Assembly (NCBI RefSeq): GCF_030125375.1
Contig: NZ_JASJUU010000024.1
Span: 1 to 64,000, forward strand
Reading direction: 5' to 3'
Source of the DNA: Pseudoalteromonas umbrosa
Lineage (GTDB): Bacteria > Pseudomonadota > Gammaproteobacteria > Enterobacterales > Alteromonadaceae
DNA: 64,000 bases
The position numbers and the translations under genes are program-made. Below are positions 44,098 to 54,244 of this stretch, one piece after another (within the stretch, counting starts at the first letter, position 1; every line of letters starts with the position of its first letter). The notes below the pieces were generated by a model. The model was given only the letters and a program-made list of their open reading frames with translations, was not told where the DNA came from and did not search any database.

Positions 44098-44970
44098 TTA
44101 TTTGTCAAATGCGCGGCGCATAAAGTTTGGCGTTGCGAGTGCCCCTTTGTGAATACCCGTATTGTAATACTCAGTATCAAACTGGGCAGCATCCACATCT
44201 TGCTCTCTGAAGCCATTAAATTGCTCACCTTTACGCGCCAAGGTAGCAGACCATAAACCGCTTGGGTAAATTGGTTGTGGGAACGGTAAAGTTTGTAAAT
44301 CCGCAAAGCCGACATCTTTCATTGCTTGGCGCATCTCTTTTAGTAGCGGCATGTGCATCAGCGGTGACTCACTTTGCTGGATTAAAATCCCGCCATCACT
44401 CAGTGCTGCTAAACAACTGGTGTAAAACGCATGGTTGAATAGGCCTTCACCAGGACCAACAGGATCAGTACCGTCAACAATGATCACGTCGATAGAGTTT
44501 GCCGCTGCTTCACGCATGTATTTGATGCCATCATCAAACATCACGGTTGCACGCGGGTCGTCATTGGATGCGCAAAGTTCTGGGAAATATTTTAGTGACA
44601 TCTGTGTCACCACTTCGTCAATGTCGATTTGCGTTACAGATTCAACATCTGGGTGCTTAAGCACTTCACGTAATGTACCGCAGTCACCACCACCGATGAT
44701 CACCACGTTTTTTGGTGCAGGGTGTGCAAAAAGCGCTGGATGGCTCATCATTTCATGATAGAAAAAGTTCTCACGTGTACTGACCATAGTACAGCCATCA
44801 ATGATCATCAGATTGCCAAAGTCGGTTGTTTCGTACATTTCAACTTTTTGAAACGGCGACTGAACCTCATCCAGCTTTTTATTGATACGCAGAGAAAAAG
44901 CGCTGCCATCTCGGTCACTTATCTCTGTAAACCAGCGGTTTGCTTCTAAATTAGACATGTTTGCTTTCAC
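44098..44970 (-). CDS. speE: Spermidine synthase
   Basis: A 290-residue aminopropyltransferase making spermidine from putrescine and decarboxylated S-adenosylmethionine. Motifs: IIGGGDCGTLREVLKH, IDIDEVV, and IVDGTDPVGPGEGLF. It is divergent from speA, which supplies agmatine for putrescine. ATG 44958 (MSNLEANRWF) is an alternative start. Confidence 0.92.
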   Translation of the reverse strand: MKANMSNLEANRWFTEISDRDGSAFSLRINKKLDEVQSPFQKVEMYETTDFGNLMIIDGCTMVSTRENFFYHEMMSHPALFAHPAPKNVVIIGGGDCGTLREVLKHPDVESVTQIDIDEVVTQMSLKYFPELCASNDDPRATVMFDDGIKYMREAAANSIDVIIVDGTDPVGPGEGLFNHAFYTSCLAALSDGGILIQQSESPLMHMPLLKEMRQAMKDVGFADLQTLPFPQPIYPSGLWSATLARKGEQFNGFREQDVDAAQFDTEYYNTGIHKGALATPNFMRRAFDK

Positions 44971-45165
44971 ATTGAATTTAAATTTGGCGCAAATTTACCA
45001 GCGCCGAGGAATTTGCTCAATCTATTTTAGTCGATAGCATGCAGTTTGTCTGTTCGTCATCAGCAGGTCGCAGTCTGTGTATCTCAAGGCGTATTTAACT
45101 GTCGCTAATCACGATAAGGCGTATTAAAATGAGCACAGTATGAGAATTTTTTAGTAGGGTAAATA

Positions 45166-47046
45166 ATGGAGTGGGGAGTCGATACCGCACGTAACACATA
45201 CAATGTACAACATTGGAGTGATGGCTACTTTGATATCAACGACAGTGGTGAGCTTATTGCTTACCCTGATGGTGACCATAGTAAAGCGCCAATCGTATTG
45301 GCAGATCTCACTGAGCGATTTAAAGAGCAGGGATTAACCTTACCTGTATTGGTGAGGTTCACTGATATTCTTCAGAATCGTGTTGATACGTTAACAGATG
45401 CGTTTGCACAGGCAAAAGCGCAAAGAGAGTATCAAGGTGCATATACCTGTGTTTACCCTATTAAAGTAAACCAGCAACGCTCGGTGGTGAGCAAACTGTT
45501 GAGTCACCCAAGCGGCTTGGTTGGTTTAGAAGCCGGCTCTAAACCTGAGTTGATGGCTATTTTAGGTTTGGCCACTTCGCCGATCACGATTGTTTGCAAT
45601 GGCTATAAAGACAGAGAGTTTTTACGTTTGGCGTTGATTGGCCAAGCGATGGGCCATCAAGTTCAAATTGTGGTAGAAAAACTGTCAGAGCTCGATGCAT
45701 TAATCAAAGAAGTTGATGACATGAAAATTGAGCCAGCCATTGGTATTCGCATCCGCCTTAACTCTATCGGTAAAGGTAAATGGCAAAATACCGGAGGGGA
45801 AAAGGGTAAATTTGGTCTCACAGCAGGTCAGGTACTTACTGCAGTTGACACGTTACGTCGACATAACAAGCTGCATTTGATGCAGTTAGTGCACTTCCAT
45901 ATTGGCTCACAGATTGCGAATATTCGCGATATCCAACGCGCACTAAGAGAGTGTGCGAGGCATTATGCGGAGTTATCACAGTTGGGCGTGCCATTAAAAA
46001 CCGTGGATGTAGGCGGTGGTTTAGGCGTGGACTATGAAGGTTCGGGTTCTCGTAGTGCTTGTTCTATGAATTACACGGTGGGCGAGTATGCGCGCAACGT
46101 GGTTAACGCCTTTGCCGAAGTCGCTGAACAACATGATTTACCGCATCCTGATATTATTACGGAGTCTGGTCGCGCCTTAACAGCACATCATGCCGTGTTG
46201 ATCACTGATGTGATAGATATTGAAACCGCACCGAGTGAAGATGTGCCAGAGCAGATCAGTGGTGATGAACACCATTTAATACAAGAGTTGCGACAGGCGT
46301 TATCTCGCCTTACGCCAAGGCTTGCGCTGGAAACGTATCATGATGCAATCCACTTATTTGGTGACGCACATGATCAATATGTTCATGGTCTCATATCTAT
46401 GGCACAGTGGTCGCAAATTGAACGTCTGTATTTTACGATATTGAGACAAGTGCGTGACAGTTTAAGTGCGCAATCAAGGGCACATCGTGAAGTACTGGAT
46501 GACTTAAACGAAAAGCTGGCAGATAAGCTGTTTGTTAATTTCTCATTGTTTCAATCCTTACCGGATGTATGGGGTATTCAGCAGTTGTTCCCTGTGATGC
46601 CGATTTCAAATCTCGACCAGCCGTTGACGCAAAGGTCGATTATTCAAGATATTACATGTGATTCTGATGGGCAAATTCGTGAGTATGTAGAAGGCGCTGG
46701 GATTGAGTCTAGCTTGCCTATGCCGCAATATCACCCATCTGAGCAGTACCATTTAGCGATGTTTATGGTTGGCGCTTATCAAGAGATTTTGGGGGATTTA
46801 CATAATCTATTTGGTGATACAGACTCAGTGCATGTCGAATTGAATGAGACAGGCTATCAGCTGACAAATGCGCTCAAAGGTGACTGTGTGGAAGACGTGT
46901 TACGTTTTGTGCATTACGATAAGCAACAACTTATCGATAACTTCACTCGTCAGGTCAATGCAGTGGCCGTGGCGCCAAAAACAAAAGAAACCTTTTTAAA
47001 GGAATTAAAGATGGGGTTGACTGGTTATACCTATTTTGTAGATTAA
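45166..47046 (+). CDS. speA: Biosynthetic arginine decarboxylase
   Basis: A 626-residue PLP enzyme of the alanine-racemase fold converting arginine to agmatine. The PLP lysine is in YPIKVNQQR (near residue 100), with the glycine-rich VDVGGGLGVDYEG and the C-terminal motifs typical of SpeA. Length matches the family. With speE nearby it supports polyamine synthesis. Confidence 0.93.
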   Translation: MEWGVDTARNTYNVQHWSDGYFDINDSGELIAYPDGDHSKAPIVLADLTERFKEQGLTLPVLVRFTDILQNRVDTLTDAFAQAKAQREYQGAYTCVYPIKVNQQRSVVSKLLSHPSGLVGLEAGSKPELMAILGLATSPITIVCNGYKDREFLRLALIGQAMGHQVQIVVEKLSELDALIKEVDDMKIEPAIGIRIRLNSIGKGKWQNTGGEKGKFGLTAGQVLTAVDTLRRHNKLHLMQLVHFHIGSQIANIRDIQRALRECARHYAELSQLGVPLKTVDVGGGLGVDYEGSGSRSACSMNYTVGEYARNVVNAFAEVAEQHDLPHPDIITESGRALTAHHAVLITDVIDIETAPSEDVPEQISGDEHHLIQELRQALSRLTPRLALETYHDAIHLFGDAHDQYVHGLISMAQWSQIERLYFTILRQVRDSLSAQSRAHREVLDDLNEKLADKLFVNFSLFQSLPDVWGIQQLFPVMPISNLDQPLTQRSIIQDITCDSDGQIREYVEGAGIESSLPMPQYHPSEQYHLAMFMVGAYQEILGDLHNLFGDTDSVHVELNETGYQLTNALKGDCVEDVLRFVHYDKQQLIDNFTRQVNAVAVAPKTKETFLKELKMGLTGYTYFVD

Positions 47047-47159
47047 CCCTAACTGCTCAGATTTTTTATTCCCTTGAAATTGCGTATGATGCCCTCATCA
47101 CAATACTAAGTTGTGATGAGGTATAGTCGAGTAAAATAAAAGTAGTAAAGGAACTTTGC

Positions 47160-48038
47160 ATGTCGCTAGTCCGTCAAATTGTGGGGCTGATTTTATACGT
47201 CCTAAATACATTAATTTGGTTTGTGCCGATATTTATATGCGGTGTGCTCAAACTGATCCCCATTCCTCCGTTACAGCGTTTACTAAGCAAACTTGCTAAA
47301 TCATGTGCAAGTATGTGGGTTGCTGGTAATAACGTAAATCAGCGCTGCGTCTCACCGTATCAGCTGCAAATTAATGGCGTCGATAAGCTCAACAGAAAAG
47401 ACTGGTACCTAGTGATTGCAAACCATCAAAGCTGGGTAGATATTTTAGTGCTACAGCGGGTATTGCATCGCAAAATTCCATTTTTAAACTTCTTTTTGAA
47501 AAAAGAGTTATTGTATGTGCCGTTTTTGGGATTGGCTTGGTGGGCATTAGATTTTCCTTTTATGACCCGCACGAGTAAAAGCCAAATTAGGAAAAATCCT
47601 AAATTAAAAGGCAAAGATATCGAGACGACACGCAAAGCCTGTGAAAAATTCAAAACGATGCCAGTGAGTATTGTGAATTTTGTTGAAGGAACGCGCTTTA
47701 CGGATGAAAAGCACCAAAGACAAAACAGCCCATTCAAACATTTACTTAAACCTAAAGCGGGTGGTATTGCGTTTGTGATGCAGGCGATGGGTGAGCAAAT
47801 AAATCAAGTGGTGAATGTGACCATTCATTACCCTAACGGCGTACCGACATTTATGGATTTCGTGGCTGGTAAAGCCGGGCAAATTAACGTTGAAGTTGAA
47901 TTAATGCCAGTGAGTGACAAGTTGGTGGGAGACTACACGGGCGATAATGAGTTTCGCGTTCAATTTCAAGGGGAACTCAACCGTCTTTGGTCTGAAAAAG
48001 ACAAATGCATTGAGCAATTAGCTACTCCAAGCGAGTAG
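47160..48038 (+). CDS. Lysophospholipid acyltransferase family protein (YihG-like), copy 1
   Basis: A 292-residue PlsC-type acyltransferase anchored by N-terminal hydrophobic segments (VGLILYVLNTLIWFVPIFI). Catalytic NHQSWVD (HX4D) and EGTRFT motifs are intact. It probably acylates lysophosphatidic acid or a related lipid in the inner membrane. AAAGGAAC precedes the ATG. A paralogue follows 46 bp later. Confidence 0.88.
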   Translation: MSLVRQIVGLILYVLNTLIWFVPIFICGVLKLIPIPPLQRLLSKLAKSCASMWVAGNNVNQRCVSPYQLQINGVDKLNRKDWYLVIANHQSWVDILVLQRVLHRKIPFLNFFLKKELLYVPFLGLAWWALDFPFMTRTSKSQIRKNPKLKGKDIETTRKACEKFKTMPVSIVNFVEGTRFTDEKHQRQNSPFKHLLKPKAGGIAFVMQAMGEQINQVVNVTIHYPNGVPTFMDFVAGKAGQINVEVELMPVSDKLVGDYTGDNEFRVQFQGELNRLWSEKDKCIEQLATPSE

Positions 48039-48084
48039 TTGTTTAGTGCGGCCCACAATAATAAGTTAGTAAGGGAAACAAACT

Positions 48085-49002
48085 ATGAAGAGTATATTAC
48101 CGAAGTGGTTTCACGGTGCGATTGGCGCTTTATTTTTGTTACTCAATACGGCATTTTGGGGGCTGATCATACTGGGCTTGGGCATCGTAAAGTGGTGCCT
48201 ACGCGTTCGCTTACTCTCGGTGCTTTTACACTGGGCTTATCATAAATGGTGTGTGGGTAATCGCATTGGCTTAAAGCTCGGTGGGGTGTCTATGCATGTT
48301 AAAATGCCACAAGCTATCTCAGTAAATGGTTGGTATTTACTGGTATCAAACCACATAAGTTGGTTGGATATAGTGGTACTGAGTGCGCAATCCCAGCTGC
48401 CTGCCCCGAAGTTTTTTCTTAAAGATGAATTGAAATATGTACCATTGATTGGCACCGGGGCATGGGCTTTGGATATGCCGTTTATGAAACGTGCCAGTAA
48501 AGCGCAAATTGCTAAAAATCCGAAGTTAAAGCGCATGGATGTCGAGCGCACAAAGCAAAGCTGTAAAAACTTTAAGCATCACCCAACGACGGTGATTAAC
48601 TTTGCTGAAGGGACGCGCTTCACAGCGCAAAAACAGCGCCGCCAAGCTAGTCCTTTTGATAACCTCCTGAAACCAAAAGCGGGGGGAACTGCCTTTGCAC
48701 TGGATGTATTAAGCGAGCAGGTCGATGGCTTATTAAATACCGCTTTGGTATATCACAGCGAAGATTTACATATTTGTCGCGCCTTTGTACTTGGACGCCT
48801 TGATGCGGTTTCTTTGCAAGTTGACTATATTCCTATGAGTGAATTGCCTTTAGGAGATTATCAAGGTGATAAAGCATATCGAGTACAATTTCAGGCTTAT
48901 ATGAATACACTTTGGCAGCAAAAATCTGCACAGATAGCAAGATTAGAGCAGCGCCCTGAAGGGGAAGCGGATAATGTGCCATCAGAGGTGAACTCTCTAT
49001 GA
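48085..49002 (+). CDS. Lysophospholipid acyltransferase family protein (YihG-like), copy 2
   Basis: A 305-residue paralogue of the preceding gene, with NHISWLD and EGTRFT motifs and the same KNPKLK and LKPKAGG segments. The duplication is in tandem, while the N- and C-termini have diverged, suggesting different acyl or head-group preference. It overlaps the mechanosensitive channel gene by 4 bp. Confidence 0.88.
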   Translation: MKSILPKWFHGAIGALFLLLNTAFWGLIILGLGIVKWCLRVRLLSVLLHWAYHKWCVGNRIGLKLGGVSMHVKMPQAISVNGWYLLVSNHISWLDIVVLSAQSQLPAPKFFLKDELKYVPLIGTGAWALDMPFMKRASKAQIAKNPKLKRMDVERTKQSCKNFKHHPTTVINFAEGTRFTAQKQRRQASPFDNLLKPKAGGTAFALDVLSEQVDGLLNTALVYHSEDLHICRAFVLGRLDAVSLQVDYIPMSELPLGDYQGDKAYRVQFQAYMNTLWQQKSAQIARLEQRPEGEADNVPSEVNSL

Positions 49003-50159
49003 GTATGGTCCATTTGCAAGATGTGATTTCGCCTTTTGTTGGCGGTCAGAGCATGCACCCATTTATCTTGGCGTCGCTAACAAACAGTGTATCACTGATC
49101 GGGTTAGTGGTTATTTTTGCCTTGATAAAGCTTGCGCTCGTGCCCAAAGTCAAAAACATGTTGTCTCAATTTTTACGAGCTAAGATTGCATATCTTGCCC
49201 CTCAGTTAAGTAAACTCAGTGGCCGTGTCGCATTGCTGATCAGCAGTATTTTGTTTGTGATGATCAACAAGTACATGTTTGTTGCACCGGCGTGGGTCAT
49301 GAGCCAGCTGCAACTGCTGGCCCAAGTGATTTTGATAGTGGCGTTTGGCTTCTTGGTGAGTTCATTATTGAACATTGCCCATACGATTTATCAGCAACAA
49401 AAATTTGCTAAAGACGTGCCTATCAAGGGCATCGTACAGCTAGTAAAGCTGATGGTGTTTATTGTCACGACTGTGTTGGTTGTAAGCACCATTGTCGATA
49501 AATCGCCGACATATATACTCTCAGGTTTTGGCGCCATTGCAGCGGTTACTTTATTGGTTTTTAAAGACACCATTTTGGGTTTGGTTGCCAGTATTCAAAT
49601 TGCAGCCAATAAGCTCGTTGCCACAGGTGATTGGATCCAAGTCGATACATTTGGTGCCGATGGCGAAGTGATTGATTTAGGACTCAACACGGTCCGAGTG
49701 CGCAATTGGGATAATACGGTGACGACTATTCCAACATACGCTTTGATATCGGATTCTTTTAAAAATTGGCGTGCGATGCAAGAATCTGCTGGCAGACGAA
49801 TCAAACGCAATATCCCCATTGATATGAATAGTGTCTGCTTGCTAACTGGAGCACAAATCGACGAGTTAAAAGCGAAGTTTCCTGCACTGAATGCGCTCAA
49901 GCTACCTGAGATGTGTAGCAACCTCACTGCATTTCGGATGTATGCTGAGTACTTATTGAAGCAAAGACCCGAGATAAATACTGAGTGTACTTGCATGGTG
50001 CGTGAGCTATCACCTTCATACCACGGTATTCCAGTGGAATTTTACTGCTTCAGTAAAGATAAAAGCTGGGTGAACTATGAGCATATTCAGGCGAATATTC
50101 TCGACCAAATGTTGTTGTTACTCAATGAGTTTGAGCTTCGTCCATATCAAGTGTTGTAA
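48999..50159 (+). CDS. MscS-type mechanosensitive channel (YbdG-like)
   Basis: A 386-residue inner-membrane protein with about five hydrophobic helices and the MscS pore/beta region: LSGFGAIAAVTLLVFKDTILG, then VDTFGADGEVIDLGLNTVRVRNWDNTVTTIP. It would release ions on osmotic downshock. It is coupled to the acyltransferase pair by a 4-bp overlap, hinting at a shared role in membrane adjustment. Confidence 0.88.
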   Translation: MSMVHLQDVISPFVGGQSMHPFILASLTNSVSLIGLVVIFALIKLALVPKVKNMLSQFLRAKIAYLAPQLSKLSGRVALLISSILFVMINKYMFVAPAWVMSQLQLLAQVILIVAFGFLVSSLLNIAHTIYQQQKFAKDVPIKGIVQLVKLMVFIVTTVLVVSTIVDKSPTYILSGFGAIAAVTLLVFKDTILGLVASIQIAANKLVATGDWIQVDTFGADGEVIDLGLNTVRVRNWDNTVTTIPTYALISDSFKNWRAMQESAGRRIKRNIPIDMNSVCLLTGAQIDELKAKFPALNALKLPEMCSNLTAFRMYAEYLLKQRPEINTECTCMVRELSPSYHGIPVEFYCFSKDKSWVNYEHIQANILDQMLLLLNEFELRPYQVL

Positions 50160-50376
50160 TCGTATTATCACGGCGAGATAAAGCAATATGTACTACGCGT
50201 ACAAAAATCACTGAGCTGAGTGCACCTAGTATGTTAAGGTGGTGACATAGTCACGATTTTATTGTGGTATTTTTGTGACAATCAGATATGTTATAAAGAG
50301 GGAAAGCTGGTAAAGGTAGTGGCAAGTACGCTGAGTGCCCTGGTGTCAAAACGCGTGTTATTAGGTAGGTGATCGA

Positions 50377-51189
50377 ATGAAGTTAATAAACGTGCTATTA
50401 CAGAGTATGTTCGCTTTGACATTTAGTGCGTATAGCCTTGCGGTAGACCAAATTGTCCATGTTGCTGTTGATCATGCCCCGCCTTATAGTCGCTTGAGCG
50501 AGAATAACCATCCTCAAGGCCTTATCTTAGATATCCTTAAATATGCTGAATTAACCAGCGGGAAAAAATATAAAATCAAAGCCGTGCCCTGTCCTTTTTC
50601 ACGTTGTGTACGTTTGCTTAGCAAAGGCAAAGTGGATGTCATGGGGGGCTTAATTCGCACCCCTGAACGTGAAAAAATCATGTCCTTTGTCGAGCCGCCT
50701 TATATGGTGCTGTCTTCATCATTTGTCTTTTATGGCCAACAAAATAGCGATATTGAAGTCAATCGCTATGAAGACTTGCAAGGTAAGCGGATTGCTGTGA
50801 TGCGCGGTGGCGCTTTTTTTCCACAGTTTGATAAAGACAATAGTTTAAATAAAGTCGCGGTGCCGTCTGAGCGTGTTGCGGTAGACCTTGTATTAAAGGG
50901 GCGCGTTGATTTGGTGATTGCGGTTGAAGACACGGCTGATATTGCGATGGATGTGCTTGACCAGCCCATACACAAATTAAAGAAAATGCAGTATCGCCAT
51001 ACCCAACCAATTTATGGCTATATGGCGATGAGTGAGTCGTTTGCCAATTCTGGGTTGGGTAGTCACATCTCTCAGCAAATGCACACTATGGCAAAAAATA
51101 AGACGTTGGACAAATTAGTCGCGCCTTATCATTTACCTAAAATCCCTACCCAGCTTATTGAACCCTTGGTCTCATTTTCACCACACTAG
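50377..51189 (+). CDS. Periplasmic solute-binding protein (SBP_bac_3-type)
   Basis: A 270-residue protein with a signal peptide (LLQSMFALTFSAYSLA) and the two-lobe amino-acid-binding fold: HVAVDHAPPYSRLSENN, GGLIRTPEREKIMSFVEPPY, and DLQGKRIAVMRGGAFF. No permease or ATPase gene is adjacent, so it may be a stand-alone binding or sensing protein. It is convergent with the S41/S12 gene, 5 bp apart. Confidence 0.75.
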   Translation: MKLINVLLQSMFALTFSAYSLAVDQIVHVAVDHAPPYSRLSENNHPQGLILDILKYAELTSGKKYKIKAVPCPFSRCVRLLSKGKVDVMGGLIRTPEREKIMSFVEPPYMVLSSSFVFYGQQNSDIEVNRYEDLQGKRIAVMRGGAFFPQFDKDNSLNKVAVPSERVAVDLVLKGRVDLVIAVEDTADIAMDVLDQPIHKLKKMQYRHTQPIYGYMAMSESFANSGLGSHISQQMHTMAKNKTLDKLVAPYHLPKIPTQLIEPLVSFSPH

Positions 51190-51194
51190 TCATG

Positions 51195-53573
51195 TTAGGG
51201 CTGCTGTTTTGGCAGTTGAAGAGTAAGTCTAAATAGCAAGGTTTCAAGTTGATTGTACACGGCTTTAACCTCGTCTGTTTGCGCGTAAGTATCTGTCAGT
51301 AAAACATAGCCAGTTTGATTAAAGGTATCATTAAAGAGCAGTGAGGTGGGGCCTGTACCATGGCTAAGGTGGTAAAACTTGCGATTATCACGATGCCAAA
51401 AATAATGAGGGTGGGGTGCATTCTCGCTCGATAAATCAGGTGACAGTTTGCTCAATAAGTTGCTGATATCATCTGCGGTAGATATGAGCCTGTGATGCGC
51501 TTGATCTGATGTGTTATACCAGTGTGTACTGTGCATATTGAGTGGTTCAAAAACATAGTGTTGGGTTAACTGAGACAAGGGCGCTTGATGAGTTTGTGAA
51601 AAAAGCGAGCTGGCAAGTGTGAGACCTAAGCGAGAGTAAATCTCAGCATTGCTTTTATCAATCCCATAATGGCTCGAAAAGTTGCCTTTGTGATATAGCG
51701 CCCCTTCTTTATGTAAATATGCTTCTAGCAAAGCGTCAGGGCTAGTAAACATGTCAGGGCAGAGGCTTTGCGCCGGGTCTGAGATACAGGGTAAGAGGGA
51801 TTGATCATCAACAATACCGCTTTTGCCCGTTAATAGCTGCGCTGCAGTGATATGCTCAATGGGACTGTCGAGCTCAAAGGGTAATATATGCGCTAGAGGC
51901 TGGTCGAGCTGTAACATGCCGTCAATGCTCGCATTGTGCATCGCATCCCCAATTAACACGCTGTCTAAACCCGTGACATCAAACGGACTGTTGGTATTGA
52001 CGGTACGTTTGGGTTCTATTGAAAACCCTTGGCTGTATATGGATTTACCCTGTGCCATAACCGCAATGGCGATACTTGGGATATTACCTTGTGCTTGAAG
52101 CGCCGTGACTTGACGCTCAAAGTCGTCGATATCCATTGTGGGAAAGGGCGTTTTATCGAGTTTATTCAGCACAAAGTCATAGGTTTCAAATCTGCGCATT
52201 TTTAGGTCATATTTACTGAATGCAGGGACATGGTGATCTGGTGTGAAGCCTGTGTGTTCAAACATGTCGCCTTGGGCATTGCGATATACTTCATTGGATA
52301 AACTGATTTGCCAGCCGTTTGGTAGGGTAAAGCGCAAGGCATCAGACAGTGAACCTGCGGTTTCCTCACCGACTAAGGATACATGGGGGAGTTGATCCAT
52401 GGCCATAGTGAATACTTCTGCTGCACTGACGGTTAACTGGCTAGTGAGTAGGTATACAGGTCGTGTGTAAGCAGCTTGCTTGGCTTTCAATTGCTGACGC
52501 ACCGGAATACCGCGCCCTGCGGTGTTGATGGCTCGCTTGTTAAATGCCAACACATCTTGGTCAGAAAAGTAATTGGCAACGGCCAAAGCGATGGCATCAT
52601 CCCCGCCGGTGTTATGGCGGATGTCAATGATGATGGCGTCAGTATCTTGGAGGTCGGCCATAACATTGTCCATCATAGTGCGCGCGGCCTTTAGGTTTTG
52701 AACTTCATCTGCATCATCGTGTGTGGCGTAGCTGTCTAGGTTGTTTAGAACCAGTACCCCAACATTACTTGCTGTCTTACCCCAAAGTGCAGTGGCATTG
52801 TCACTATTTTGTGGGTGTGTCTTGATGCTTTCTGTTAAGAGGTATTGTTTACTCACTTGCTGTGATTGAATTTGATAATCTTCGAAGAGTGCATTTACAT
52901 CACCGGGCTTGCCTTGTAAGCGCTGTAAGGCTGCATCTTGCTGTATGGCGCTTAGGATAGGCGTTGGTTTATGAGAAAAATACTCCTGTTGTGCTGAGGA
53001 GATGGTGACATGCATATCTTGTAGGGGGGCAACCATGTCTGAAAGCAGTGTAAAAAGAGCTTCATCAGTCATTGTATCAGTCACTTGGGCACGGTACTGC
53101 TGATATTGTGCCTGCCAATCAAGCTCTTTGACTGAAAAAAACGCATAGTAGTCGTTAAAAGTATGCCAGAAGTAGTCAAAGACGGCATGAGATGAGGCGC
53201 TCTTTGATATTTTTATGGGGGTTATACACTGGCTTGGCAATGCATCACTGTGTGTATATTGGCTTGGGTACACATCCCCTTGACGTTGTATTCGCAATCG
53301 ATTTGAGCCGAGTATGTCAACGGATGACAACGATGCGTTTGCTGCATGGTGAGGTTGCGCTGACACTTGAATGCAGCCATAGCTGTTGTACTGATAGCTG
53401 AGTATGCGATTCATGGTGATATGAAGGACCTGTCCGTAGCCTGTCTTTTGCCAATTTCCCGCTGAGCGCTGTAAATCAGTGCGATGATCTTGATTATCCT
53501 GACAACCAGTGAGCATTAAACAAGTGGCCATTAAACAGGAAGTGTATTTCAAAGCCAGTGTCATAATCAGCAA
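51195..53573 (-). CDS. Lipoprotein with S41 protease and inactive-looking S12 (beta-lactamase-like) domains
   Basis: A 792-residue exported protein with lipobox LMLTGC (Cys24). Residues about 130-450 form an S41 (C-terminal-processing/tricorn-like) protease. It has IIIDIRHNTGGDD and the catalytic S383 in TVSAAE. Residues about 480-790 resemble a serine beta-lactamase/PBP-like S12 domain, but the SxxK motif is replaced by TGLDS (534-538) and YxN by YSR (646-648). HGTG near the C-terminus is kept. The second domain may therefore bind rather than cleave. AlkP- or peptide-related substrates cannot be told apart. Confidence 0.75.
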   Translation of the reverse strand: MLIMTLALKYTSCLMATCLMLTGCQDNQDHRTDLQRSAGNWQKTGYGQVLHITMNRILSYQYNSYGCIQVSAQPHHAANASLSSVDILGSNRLRIQRQGDVYPSQYTHSDALPSQCITPIKISKSASSHAVFDYFWHTFNDYYAFFSVKELDWQAQYQQYRAQVTDTMTDEALFTLLSDMVAPLQDMHVTISSAQQEYFSHKPTPILSAIQQDAALQRLQGKPGDVNALFEDYQIQSQQVSKQYLLTESIKTHPQNSDNATALWGKTASNVGVLVLNNLDSYATHDDADEVQNLKAARTMMDNVMADLQDTDAIIIDIRHNTGGDDAIALAVANYFSDQDVLAFNKRAINTAGRGIPVRQQLKAKQAAYTRPVYLLTSQLTVSAAEVFTMAMDQLPHVSLVGEETAGSLSDALRFTLPNGWQISLSNEVYRNAQGDMFEHTGFTPDHHVPAFSKYDLKMRRFETYDFVLNKLDKTPFPTMDIDDFERQVTALQAQGNIPSIAIAVMAQGKSIYSQGFSIEPKRTVNTNSPFDVTGLDSVLIGDAMHNASIDGMLQLDQPLAHILPFELDSPIEHITAAQLLTGKSGIVDDQSLLPCISDPAQSLCPDMFTSPDALLEAYLHKEGALYHKGNFSSHYGIDKSNAEIYSRLGLTLASSLFSQTHQAPLSQLTQHYVFEPLNMHSTHWYNTSDQAHHRLISTADDISNLLSKLSPDLSSENAPHPHYFWHRDNRKFYHLSHGTGPTSLLFNDTFNQTGYVLLTDTYAQTDEVKAVYNQLETLLFRLTLQLPKQQP

Positions 53574-53752
53574 TCCTTTGTATGTTGGTGTCTAAATAAA
53601 GTGACATCGAGTCTACAAGTCAGTAAGTGGATGTGCTGTAAGCTAGTTGACTAAAAACGTCAGTAAATGTGTAATCAGTGCTACATTTTTAAACAGTTCA
53701 CTGCTGTGTTTGCGGTTAGTCTGTTGAACAAAGTGTGTTTAAGGATAAATAG

Positions 53753-54244
53753 ATGCGGTTTGAAGACTTGGCAGCAAAGTACTTTTCTATGAGTGAGGAA
53801 GTGTGGCAAAGACACACAAACCCTTGGAGTGTTTGGACACGTTATAGCTGTTTACCACTGTTGATTGCGTGTATTTGGTGGCGAGACCTATTTGGAGTAT
53901 GGTTTTGGCCAATATTAGCTGCACTGAGTGTGTGGATTTGGGTAAACCCTAGGTGCTTTAAAAAGCCTGCCCATACAGACAACTGGGCGTCACAAAGTGT
54001 GCTTGGAGAACGCATCTTAATTTACCAACGTGCGCAAGTACCCTCGCACCACTTCAAAACACTCGATGTGATTTCAGCGTTATTATGTGTATTTACCGCG
54101 ATGTCTGTCGCGGGGCTGTTTTTTCATGAGCCGATCAGTACGTGCACAGGTACAGTTGGCCTAATCCTCGCAAAAACATGGTTTCTTGATCGCATGGTGT
54201 GGCTCTATCATGAGGTTCATGGTCGTGATGAGGTCATTAATTAG
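53753..54244 (+). CDS. DUF6653-like membrane protein
   Basis: A 163-residue protein with a soluble start (EDLAAKYFSMSEEVWQRH), two adjacent hydrophobic segments (about 30-65) and another pair (about 105-145). The pattern HTNPWSVWTRY and WVNPRCF matches the DUF6653 family as I recall it. Function unknown. It overlaps the convergent rhodanese gene by 8 bp. Confidence 0.7.
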   Translation: MRFEDLAAKYFSMSEEVWQRHTNPWSVWTRYSCLPLLIACIWWRDLFGVWFWPILAALSVWIWVNPRCFKKPAHTDNWASQSVLGERILIYQRAQVPSHHFKTLDVISALLCVFTAMSVAGLFFHEPISTCTGTVGLILAKTWFLDRMVWLYHEVHGRDEVIN

